Of a DNA stretch of 9,112 bases, positions 1 through 6,201 are shown piece after piece. The stretch is taken from positions 1 through 9,112 of the forward strand of contig JACDEP010000086.1 in the NCBI GenBank assembly GCA_013816325.1, in the 5' to 3' direction. The translations under genes were made by a program, and so were the position numbers. Origin of the DNA: Methylotenera sp. (GTDB taxonomy: Bacteria; Pseudomonadota; Gammaproteobacteria; Burkholderiales; Methylophilaceae). Below the pieces are notes generated by a model. The model had not been told where the DNA came from, ran no database searches, and saw nothing but the letters and a program-made list of their open reading frames with translations. The stretch's first letter is position 1. The number at the start of each line of letters is the position of its first letter.

Positions 1-480
1 AGCCACGGTAACATTGCCTTTATTTTCGCCAGATTGCGCAACATTCAAAGCTTCAAAACGATGGGTGATCTCAGCACGGTCCTGATGGACGATAAAAGGC
101 TTCTCAAAACTTTTGCCCTGATTGATTGAACGTGCAAACCAGATATAGCCTGAGAACGGCGCTTTTAATGATTCTGTCCAAGTCACGTAGATATTGCCTT
201 CCGGGCCAATTGCAAGCTTAGGACGCGCTTCACCATCGGCGCCTATTTTTTGCGGTTGTAAGTTAACAAGGATAGGTTTGGAAAAAGTCTTACCTAAGTC
301 ACGACTCACATCCACCTGAACAAAATCATCCTTTACGCTGGCGCGCCATAATGCACCGGTAGCATCAAGCGCAACGCTGATGGCCATGCCGCTTTTGGAT
401 GTAGACGTATGACCTTCATGCGAATGGGTGTTAGCGGTGAGTAATAAAAGACAAGTACAGAGGAAGAGTTTAATTTTCAT
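1..480 (-). CDS. Secreted BNR/sialidase-fold (Asp-box) beta-propeller protein, 3' part beyond window
   Basis: The first 160 codons are present; the reading frame is open to the window edge, so the C-terminal part is missing. Residues 1-20 form a signal peptide (Lys-charged start, LFLCTCLLLLTA core), with likely cleavage near THS|HEGH. The mature N-terminus is His-rich (HSHEGH, residues 19-24). A textbook Asp box (SRDLGKTF, residues 59-66) and a degenerate second one (SINQGKSF, 118-125) sit about 59 residues apart, as expected for successive blades of a BNR/sialidase-type propeller. The fold does not prove sialidase activity, and the catalytic Arg triad cannot be assessed in this fragment. ATG lies only 2 nt after the stop of the TonB receptor and has no clear Shine-Dalgarno, so translation is probably coupled to the receptor gene. 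A periplasmic or surface accessory protein for that receptor is inferred from this context. Confidence 0.72.
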   Translation of the reverse strand, partial: MKIKLFLCTCLLLLTANTHSHEGHTSTSKSGMAISVALDATGALWRASVKDDFVQVDVSRDLGKTFSKPILVNLQPQKIGADGEARPKLAIGPEGNIYVTWTESLKAPFSGYIWFARSINQGKSFEKPFIVHQDRAEITHRFEALNVAQSGENKGNVTVA

Positions 481-482
481 TT

Positions 483-2819
483 TTAGTAATCAAATTTTAG
501 TTGTAAATAGCCTGTGCGCTGTGGGTAAGGATGAAATACATAGGCTTTGTAGTTATTGAGATTATCGATACCCACGCTGGCGGTATACCGGTCGGAAAAT
601 TTGTAATTAGCTTTTACATCAACGAAAAAGTATTTACTTGTTCCGCCAAAAGTATTTGGATTCACATCACTGTTATCCAGTGTATTGTATTGGCGACCAC
701 TGTAGCGCGCCGCAACGCTATAAGTGAGATTATGGCCTTGATGATACGTTCCAACCAGCTTGTATTGCTGTTTGGGGATACGCAACGGCTTGTTGCCTTG
801 TGTAGCTGGAGCTAAGCTGTTCTTGAAAATTTCAGCCTCGGTAAAAGTAGCATTCGCCAGCAGATCCAAGCCGTGAATCATCACATTTTCCCACATAGTC
901 GATAGCTCAACACCGTTAGTGCGTACATGGTCGATATTCTGGATGAAGGAGCATGTACCGGCTGCACAAGTTCCACTGCCAAATGGAATACTAGCGCCAG
1001 TACCTACTGTTTGAGTGATTAACGCATCGAACTTGCTCTCATGGAATAAAGTAGCGCGTAGCAAGCCATTGCCAAATCTTCTTTCGGCAGTAAATTCTGC
1101 AGAAATCACTTCTTCGGGTTTAAGGTTTGGGTTATTTTCAACTACCGTACTGCCTTGACTAAGCTGTTGATATAACTCACTCACCGTAGGAAATCTAAAT
1201 GCCTGCCCAGCAGCTGCCCTGAAACCCCATGCTGGTGCTGGTTCAAAGCTTAACGAAACTTTTGGCGAGAACTTGCTTTCAGATTGGCTCGCATAATTCG
1301 CGGTACTCAAGGTACCACCTAAGGTAGTTTGATTCCGCCCATCCGTTGCCTGCCAATATTCCTGACGCCCGCCAAATGTAAGCGCCCATTGAGGGTTGAT
1401 TTGCCATTTATCTTGCAGATAAACCGCTTGGGTTTGCGTTACGCCACGTGAAGACGCAAACAAAGCGCCCTTACTGCCTTGCTGCCAATCGGCAGTCGTA
1501 TTGGTATCGCTGCGTAACCGGTAATCATCAATGTGATAGCCAAAATCAACCAGATGCTGATGGCCAGAAATATCTACTGGACGCAAAGTACCGCGAGCTT
1601 CTAGCACTGTCCAGCCGGTGCCTTGTAAATCTGTAACACGACCCATGCGATTTTCATAAGGATTGCCAGCGGCTACTGCTACGTTAGAAGATAAAGTCGA
1701 GCTGCTATTCTTGTCTTTCTGGTAATCATAATCAGACAGCGTCAATTGCCAGTCGAAAAAACTTTGGGTATTGGATTTGATATCCAACGCCTGCATGATA
1801 TGCAAAGCCTCAGCTTCTGAAGGACTAAATCCGGACGATTTATAAGTTTGTCCGTCTATCAATACATTGCCGTTATAAACAGGGGCTCCAGCGGCATCTT
1901 TCAAATAACTAACAACATCGATCCTGCTATCCAAATCCCATGCCCCTAAGCTATAAATCGCTTTTATTTGTGGAGTGATGTCATAAACCAGCTTGATTTT
2001 TGCATTGCTCTGCTCACTTTTATCAAAACCTGTAGCACCAAAAATCACTCGGTTACTACCGGTTTGGTCTTTATCCCTGTACTTACCATTTACCGCGGTC
2101 GGAGCTACGCAGTTCACAGTCGCTGACGGCACACAAATGCCTGTAGCATTCGCAAACTGCATAGGTTGGCTGTCACTTTCTAACCTATCCACGCTAAACA
2201 GAAAACTTAAATCATTGACCTTATTGCCGAAAGAAGCAGTTTCATGGTTTCCGTTGAATGTTTTATCGGTGCCATATAATTCAAAATTCTGCATAAAAGT
2301 TTGAGCGCTGGCATGTGCTTCTAGCTTGGTTGGCATACGCGTGTTCAAATTAACGACACCGCCAAATGAATTGCCAGCATATAAAGCTGAAAATGGGCCG
2401 TATAAGATGTTCACGCTTTGAATTTCTTCCGAGCCGACGAAACCCCAGCGTGGCGGGAAACTATAAGAGTTGCCAAGCAAATTCGATAGCAATACTCCAT
2501 CAGCGTAGAGCATGGTCTGTGCGCTAGAAAGTGTTCCAGTAGTACGCGTGGCGATAGGTCCATTTCTATCGCCTATGTAGCGTTCACGCACCTGGAAGCT
2601 AGGTAAGTACTTCAGCGTCTGCGCAGATGTGGTTGCGTTGACCGTGTCCTGGATTTGCTGTTTATAATAAGTTTCCACTGTAGCCGGATGATTGATAATG
2701 CGGCTATCCAGCGTTTCGGTCACGGATATCTCGTCGAGTGTCACTTCATGGTCGGCATACGCAAACCGTTGCGTAAAAGCCAGTGCAAAAAACATGCACA
2801 ATGTTATTTTGAATTTCAT
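483..2819 (-). CDS. TonB-dependent outer-membrane receptor (778 aa)
   Basis: Outer-membrane beta-barrel transporter that would import a ligand using TonB/ExbBD energy. From the chosen ATG, residues 1-22 are a signal peptide (cleavage FAYA|DHE). A TonB-box-like segment follows (DEISVTET, about 29-36). The plug domain spans about 45-162, with the typical VNILYGPFSALYAGNSFGGVVNL stretch seen in shortened form around residues 136-158. The rest is barrel, including a NNPNLKPEE motif (562-570), and it ends with DNLNNYKAY and a terminal Tyr778, the usual assembly signal. Two short Cys pairs (C229/C237 and C618/C623) fall in predicted extracellular loops. The frame is open upstream to 3038, but that extension has no signal peptide and runs through the DUF2946 gene. 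The ATG at 2819 has a GAGGT Shine-Dalgarno. It lies 41 bp after the DUF2946 stop and 2 nt before the BNR gene, suggesting one operon. Substrate is unknown; metal or metal-chelate is an inference from the neighbours. It lacks motifs I would expect of the classical OprC/NosA copper receptors. Confidence 0.93.
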   Translation of the reverse strand: MKFKITLCMFFALAFTQRFAYADHEVTLDEISVTETLDSRIINHPATVETYYKQQIQDTVNATTSAQTLKYLPSFQVRERYIGDRNGPIATRTTGTLSSAQTMLYADGVLLSNLLGNSYSFPPRWGFVGSEEIQSVNILYGPFSALYAGNSFGGVVNLNTRMPTKLEAHASAQTFMQNFELYGTDKTFNGNHETASFGNKVNDLSFLFSVDRLESDSQPMQFANATGICVPSATVNCVAPTAVNGKYRDKDQTGSNRVIFGATGFDKSEQSNAKIKLVYDITPQIKAIYSLGAWDLDSRIDVVSYLKDAAGAPVYNGNVLIDGQTYKSSGFSPSEAEALHIMQALDIKSNTQSFFDWQLTLSDYDYQKDKNSSSTLSSNVAVAAGNPYENRMGRVTDLQGTGWTVLEARGTLRPVDISGHQHLVDFGYHIDDYRLRSDTNTTADWQQGSKGALFASSRGVTQTQAVYLQDKWQINPQWALTFGGRQEYWQATDGRNQTTLGGTLSTANYASQSESKFSPKVSLSFEPAPAWGFRAAAGQAFRFPTVSELYQQLSQGSTVVENNPNLKPEEVISAEFTAERRFGNGLLRATLFHESKFDALITQTVGTGASIPFGSGTCAAGTCSFIQNIDHVRTNGVELSTMWENVMIHGLDLLANATFTEAEIFKNSLAPATQGNKPLRIPKQQYKLVGTYHQGHNLTYSVAARYSGRQYNTLDNSDVNPNTFGGTSKYFFVDVKANYKFSDRYTASVGIDNLNNYKAYVFHPYPQRTGYLQLKFDY

Positions 2820-2823
2820 GATT

Positions 2824-2828
2824 ACCTC
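2824..2828 (-). promoter_or_regulatory. Ribosome-binding site deciding the TonB receptor start
   Basis: On the minus strand GAGGT is followed by AATC and the ATG at 2819-2817. This spacing and the signal peptide immediately after the ATG choose this start over the longer open frame that reaches 3038. Confidence 0.8.
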
Positions 2829-2860
2829 AAAAATTAACGCAGAACTGATGCCCTGCAAAG

Positions 2861-3307
2861 TTAAATATTTGAGATGTGAGGCGGGGCCTGGCTTGGTGGA
2901 GTAAGGTAAGGGCGAAATACAACATTTGGGACTGCTTGTTCTGCAATTGCCTGCGCTTGGGCGTCTAAGGTTTGAACGATTAAAGCATTCAAACTTGGCA
3001 ATGTATAAGCAGTTTGCGGGTTTGCACAGAACGGGCAATGCTCGAAATGGTTTTCAGCGGTCTGTGAATCTGCTAGGTTTTTCAGGTCCGGCTTAATCGT
3101 AAGTTGCGTCGAAAGCTGCTGGCCCATGCTAGTTTTAACTTGGATGACGACTTTGGTGCCATTAGTAGTACATATTTTCTGAGTGAAAGACTTATTACCG
3201 GTTACAGAAGCCAGAGCATGTGAAATGGCAGGCGCAAGCGAAGCAAAAACCATCACCGTTAAGATGATTTTGCTAATGACTGATTGATAGCGCCTGAAAA
3301 ACATCAT
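2861..3307 (-). CDS. DUF2946 family secreted/periplasmic protein (148 aa)
   Basis: A small exported protein. Residues 1-33 look like a signal peptide (MMFFRRYQ start, hydrophobic core 13-28, possible cleavage after SHALA). The mature part has the DUF2946 hallmarks: an early ICTTNG segment (Cys46), a central HCPFC motif (His90, Cys91, Cys94) and a Pro-rich tail with RPYLTPPSQAPP (132-143). The Cys/His cluster could bind a metal ion, but no biochemical function is established for the family. Members often occur beside TonB-dependent copper receptors and copper-handling genes; that is family knowledge, not proof here. The gene directly precedes the TonB receptor (41-bp gap). It starts with two consecutive ATGs and no Shine-Dalgarno, while a perfect TATAAT ends 3 nt before the first ATG, so a leaderless message beginning at the second ATG (3304) is possible. 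Start choice between the two ATGs is uncertain by one residue. Confidence 0.85.
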   Translation of the reverse strand: MMFFRRYQSVISKIILTVMVFASLAPAISHALASVTGNKSFTQKICTTNGTKVVIQVKTSMGQQLSTQLTIKPDLKNLADSQTAENHFEHCPFCANPQTAYTLPSLNALIVQTLDAQAQAIAEQAVPNVVFRPYLTPPSQAPPHISNI

Positions 3308-3310
3308 GTC

Positions 3311-3316
3311 ATTATA
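3311..3316 (-). promoter_or_regulatory. Candidate -10 box (TATAAT) at the DUF2946 start
   Basis: A perfect TATAAT on the minus strand ends 3 nt before the first ATG of the DUF2946 gene. A start 7 nt downstream would fall on the A of the second ATG, giving a leaderless mRNA. No good -35 hexamer is found at 16-18 bp spacing. The match could be chance in AT-rich DNA, with the gene read through from the cyd operon. Confidence 0.35.
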
Positions 3317-3361
3317 CGCAATTACAAATATTGAGGTGGACCAGGAAGTAGCTAATACGTG

Positions 3362-3508
3362 TTAATTCAAGCCAATCAATTGCATAAACAAGCGCATGAT
3401 ATATGCCATCGCAATCAAAGCTGATACGCTTGCCGTCCATATCAATACCAGCCATCCCAAGCGTTTTACCCAAGGGCCTTGCGCCGGTTTGTCGTCCATT
3501 TCCACCAT
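3362..3508 (-). CDS. DUF2474 small membrane protein, probable accessory subunit of the bd oxidase (48 aa)
   Basis: The predicted peptide begins MVEMDDKPAQGPW, continues VKRLGWLVLIW (14-24) and has one hydrophobic helix over about residues 17-44, ending MQLIGLN. This is the layout of DUF2474 proteins: a short charged N-terminus, a KRLGWLVLIW-type motif, then a single membrane span. They are encoded directly after cydB of cyanide-insensitive-type bd oxidases. Functionally they resemble the small CydX/CydS subunits that stabilise the bd complex, but this is by analogy. The gene lies 30 nt downstream of the cydB stop, on the same strand. Two in-frame starts are possible: ATG at 3508, with the upstream GGTGG about 10 nt away, or ATG at 3499 (residue 4), with a closer GGTGG. 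Both lie in a 17-bp tandem duplication. Easy to miss because it is under 50 codons. Confidence 0.85.
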   Translation of the reverse strand: MVEMDDKPAQGPWVKRLGWLVLIWTASVSALIAMAYIMRLFMQLIGLN

Positions 3509-3530
3509 ACTTACATTTCCACCATACTTA
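3497..3530 (-). repeat. Perfect 17-bp tandem duplication over the DUF2474 translation start
   Basis: The 17-mer TAAGTATGGTGGAAATG (minus strand) occurs twice head to tail, at 3530-3514 and 3513-3497, with no mismatch. Each copy carries a GGTGG Shine-Dalgarno-like core and two ATGs. Because 17 is not a multiple of three, the upstream copy encodes only MVEM followed by TAA, and the downstream copy opens the real gene with the same four residues. The mini-ORF stop overlaps the repeat junction, 4 nt before the ATG at 3508. Confidence 0.95.
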
Positions 3531-3538
3531 GTTTTATC

Positions 3539-4546
3539 TTAGTGATATCCGTCATCCACGCGCACTTTTCCGCGGAATACATAATAGGACCATCCGGTAT
3601 AAGCGAGGATGAAAGGAATGATGAACAAGGTTCCCACCAGAGCGAAGACTTGGCTTTGGCGCGGCGCTGCGGCTTCCCATATGCTGATATTCGGCGGAAT
3701 TATATTTGGCCATAAACTTATAGCCAACCCGGTATAACCCAGAAAAATAATACAAAGCGCGAATAAGAATGGCTTGAAGTCATGTGATTTTTTGATTGAT
3801 GCAATCAGCAGGAACATAGTAATTGCAACTAGTATAGGCACCGGTGAGAACCAGAGTATCTGCGGAAAGCTAAACCAACGCTGGGCAATTGCCGCATGGG
3901 TAAGCGGCGTCCAGATGCTGATGACGCCTATCGCACCCAATATCAACCAGGATAAGGGTATCGCTATTTGCAACATGCGTTTTTGCAGATCGCCTTCTGT
4001 TTTCCAGATTAACCAACAACAGCCCAGTAAGCTGTAAGCCAGCAAAACACCTACACCCGTGAACAAGGGAAACGGCGCAAGCCAATCAAAAGCACCGCCG
4101 ATGTATTCGTGGCCATTCATCTTGATGCCATCGAGATAAGCGCCCAGGGTTACACCTTGGAAAAAAGCGGCGATGGCAGAACCGCCGATAAAAGCTTTAT
4201 CCCAGATATGGCGTTCATGATCATGCGCCTTGAAGCGAAACTCGAAGGCCACACCCCGAAATATCAGCCCTAGCAGCATAAAGATCAAAGGTAAGTAAAG
4301 CGCACTCAATATCACCGCATATGCCAAAGGGAAAGCAGCAAACAAGCCCGCCCCGCCTAGCACCAGCCATGTTTCATTACCATCCCACACCGGTGCTACT
4401 GTGTTCATCATCACATCTCGGTGTTCGCGTTTAGGTACAAAGGGATACAGGATGCCGATGCCTAAATCAAAGCCATCCATCACCACGTACATCATCACCC
4501 CAAAAAAGATGATAATGGCCCAAACAATGGTCACGTCAAAATTCAT
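3539..4546 (-). CDS. cydB: Cytochrome bd-type (cyanide-insensitive) ubiquinol oxidase subunit II
   Basis: Subunit II of the bd quinol oxidase, a polytopic inner-membrane protein that pairs with CydA in oxygen reduction. At 335 aa it has the family's usual length. Family signatures are visible: the N-terminal helix leading to VMDGFDLGIGILYPF (22-36), the APVWDGNETWLVLGGAGLFAAFP region (51-73), GLIFRGVAFEFR (93-104) and GVTLGAY (131-137). About eight or nine hydrophobic helices follow, ending GWSYYVFRGKV near the C-terminus. The ATG overlaps the cydA stop as ATGA, with an AAGGA Shine-Dalgarno inside the end of cydA, so translation is coupled. The DUF2474 gene follows after 30 nt. The pairing with DUF2474 and the short-Q-loop CydA favour the cyanide-insensitive (CIO, CioB) branch. 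Confidence 0.96.
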   Translation of the reverse strand: MNFDVTIVWAIIIFFGVMMYVVMDGFDLGIGILYPFVPKREHRDVMMNTVAPVWDGNETWLVLGGAGLFAAFPLAYAVILSALYLPLIFMLLGLIFRGVAFEFRFKAHDHERHIWDKAFIGGSAIAAFFQGVTLGAYLDGIKMNGHEYIGGAFDWLAPFPLFTGVGVLLAYSLLGCCWLIWKTEGDLQKRMLQIAIPLSWLILGAIGVISIWTPLTHAAIAQRWFSFPQILWFSPVPILVAITMFLLIASIKKSHDFKPFLFALCIIFLGYTGLAISLWPNIIPPNISIWEAAAPRQSQVFALVGTLFIIPFILAYTGWSYYVFRGKVRVDDGYH

Positions 4547-6021
4547 GATTTATCCTTGTTTGCTCGTGAAGGAGTGTCGGTCTGTAAAGGCTCTTCCGGC
4601 AATGACATCGGCCGCATTTGTTGTCTACCCTCGCCAGGTCCACCATCAACAGGCAAGTCGCCTTCATGCGGCGTAGGGCCTATGCGTACAAGGCGCAACA
4701 CATAAGCAATGCCGATACCGAACACAAATAGGTACACAATGACAAACAAACCCAATGACAGCGCTAACGAACTTACCGCATGCTTGGAAACGCCATCTGA
4801 TGTGCGCATCACGCCGTACACCACCCATGGCTGACGGCCAATTTCGGTAGTCAGCCAGCCTGCAAGAATCGCTACCAATCCTGCTGGGCCCATATAAGTG
4901 GCAAAGCGTAAGAAAAGCCGCGAAGTATAAAGCTGTTTCTTGTAGCGCAGCCAAGCACTGTATAAGCCTAATAACAACATGAGCATGCCCAAACCAACCA
5001 TTGTGCGGAACGTCCAGAAAACAATCGTCGCGTTTGGACGGTCTGCCGGCGCAAACTCTTTCAGGCCTTTGATTTGCCCTCCCCAGCTATGGGTCAAAAT
5101 CAGGCTGCCAATATTCGGCACGGCTACTTCAAAATGGTTTTTTTCGGCTTGCATGTCAGGTAAACCAAAAAGCAGCAAAGGCATACCCTCGCCAGCCTGG
5201 TTCTCCCAGTGTCCTTCCATCGCAGCCACCTTGGCAGGCTGGTATTTGAGCGTATTCAGGCCATGAAAATCACCAATAACTATTTGGATTGGCGCGACGA
5301 TCAGCACCATCCACATCGCCATCGAAAGCATCTTACGCACTGCGGGATTATCTTTTTTGTGTAGCAGCTGCCATGCACCGGAGGCGCCTACAAACAAAGC
5401 TGTAGCTAGGAAAGCGGCAACCCCCATGTGCGCTAAACGGTAAGGAAAAGACGGGTTAAAAATAATAGCCAGCCAGTCCGTAGGTATGAGCACGTTATTC
5501 ACGACTTCATAACCTTGCGGCGTGTGCATCCAGCTATTGGAAGCAATGATCCAAGTCATGGATATGAGAGTCCCGATAGCCACCATGATGGTTGAAAAGA
5601 AATGCAGGCTAGGGCCCACACGGTTCCAGCCGAACATCATGACGCCTAAAAATCCCGCTTCCAGAAAAAATGCCGTCAGCACTTCATAAGCCAGCAATGG
5701 CCCGGTAATGCTGCCGGCGTATTGCGAAAATCCACTCCAATTGGTGCCGAACTGGTAAGACATGACTAGGCCGGACACTACGCCCATACCGAAAGTAACG
5801 CCAAATATTTTCAGCCAGAAATGGTATAGGTCTTTATAGGCCTGATTGTTTGTTTTTAGCCAACAGCCTTCTAATACGGCGAGGTAACTGGCTAGTCCTA
5901 TGGTGATTGCTGGAAATATAATGTGGAACGCAATGGTAAAACCGAATTGAATCCTGGCTAAGTCAAGTGCCGAGAAACCAAAAATAGAGTTACCGAATAT
6001 TGAATTGCTGAGTGCGGGCAT
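4543..6021 (-). CDS. cydA: Cytochrome bd-type (cyanide-insensitive) ubiquinol oxidase subunit I
   Basis: Heme-bearing subunit that oxidises ubiquinol and reduces O2 to water in the inner membrane. Key residues align with the E. coli enzyme: His33 (E. coli H19), Glu113 and Glu121 (E99, E107), His197 (H186), Lys264 and Glu269 of the quinol loop (K252, E257) and Met341 (M393), plus GRQPW at 395-399. The region between the K/E pair and the TFRTMVGLG helix is short, and total length is 492 aa against about 522 for E. coli, so it belongs to the short-Q-loop, CIO-like class. The tail after about residue 446 is hydrophilic and Pro/Gly-rich. The N-terminus is about 14 residues longer than in E. coli and contains NSIFG twice in a row (6-15). 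No alternative start lies between this ATG and the conserved part. It is first in the operon, behind a 180-bp gap with a candidate promoter. Confidence 0.97.
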   Translation of the reverse strand: MPALSNSIFGNSIFGFSALDLARIQFGFTIAFHIIFPAITIGLASYLAVLEGCWLKTNNQAYKDLYHFWLKIFGVTFGMGVVSGLVMSYQFGTNWSGFSQYAGSITGPLLAYEVLTAFFLEAGFLGVMMFGWNRVGPSLHFFSTIMVAIGTLISMTWIIASNSWMHTPQGYEVVNNVLIPTDWLAIIFNPSFPYRLAHMGVAAFLATALFVGASGAWQLLHKKDNPAVRKMLSMAMWMVLIVAPIQIVIGDFHGLNTLKYQPAKVAAMEGHWENQAGEGMPLLLFGLPDMQAEKNHFEVAVPNIGSLILTHSWGGQIKGLKEFAPADRPNATIVFWTFRTMVGLGMLMLLLGLYSAWLRYKKQLYTSRLFLRFATYMGPAGLVAILAGWLTTEIGRQPWVVYGVMRTSDGVSKHAVSSLALSLGLFVIVYLFVFGIGIAYVLRLVRIGPTPHEGDLPVDGGPGEGRQQMRPMSLPEEPLQTDTPSRANKDKS

Positions 6022-6115
6022 GCTCGCTCAAGTCTTTAATTAATTTTAAGTTTTTTAAACTAACGCTTGTTTCTAATTACACCGACAATTGCTTAAAAAT
6101 CGACTAAAAAAATCT

Positions 6116-6144
6116 ATTAAAAAATCTATAGTTTAGACTTTCAA
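6116..6144 (-). promoter_or_regulatory. Candidate sigma70-type promoter of the cydAB-DUF2474 operon
   Basis: On the minus strand TTGAAA (6144-6139, 5/6 match) and TTTAAT (6121-6116, 5/6) are separated by exactly 17 bp. Transcription would begin near 6109 and leave a leader of roughly 88 nt before the cydA ATG. The whole 6022-6201 gap is AT-rich. I saw no classical FNR/ANR palindrome (TTGAT-N4-ATCAA) and no strong terminator hairpin in it. Confidence 0.5.
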
Positions 6145-6201
6145 TTTGGAACTATTACACGCTAAGACTTTTAAACTTTGTATAAGTGCGGGATCACATG
6201 A

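Noticed and set aside
1..480. Calling the partial gene a lipoprotein because of early cysteines
   Set aside because: The cysteines at residues 8 and 10 lie inside the hydrophobic core, too close to the start for a lipobox.
531..815. Plus-strand open frames opposite the TonB receptor (also 1448-1636, 1993-2304, 2655-2904)
   Set aside because: They are antisense shadows of the receptor barrel with no family resemblance and no independent support.
2820..3038. N-terminal extension of the TonB receptor frame by 73 codons
   Set aside because: It overlaps the DUF2946 gene, has no export signal and places the real signal peptide internally; a good ribosome-binding site precedes the ATG at 2819.
3308..3361. 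Terminator between the DUF2474 and DUF2946 genes
   Set aside because: No stable stem plus T-run is visible in these 54 bp, so read-through from the cyd operon cannot be excluded.
4664..4954. Open frames inside cydA and cydB on both strands (also 3774-4037, 3870-4085, 4401-4676, 4979-5266)
   Set aside because: They are fully contained in strongly conserved genes, have no recognisable domains or ribosome-binding sites, and look like shadow frames.
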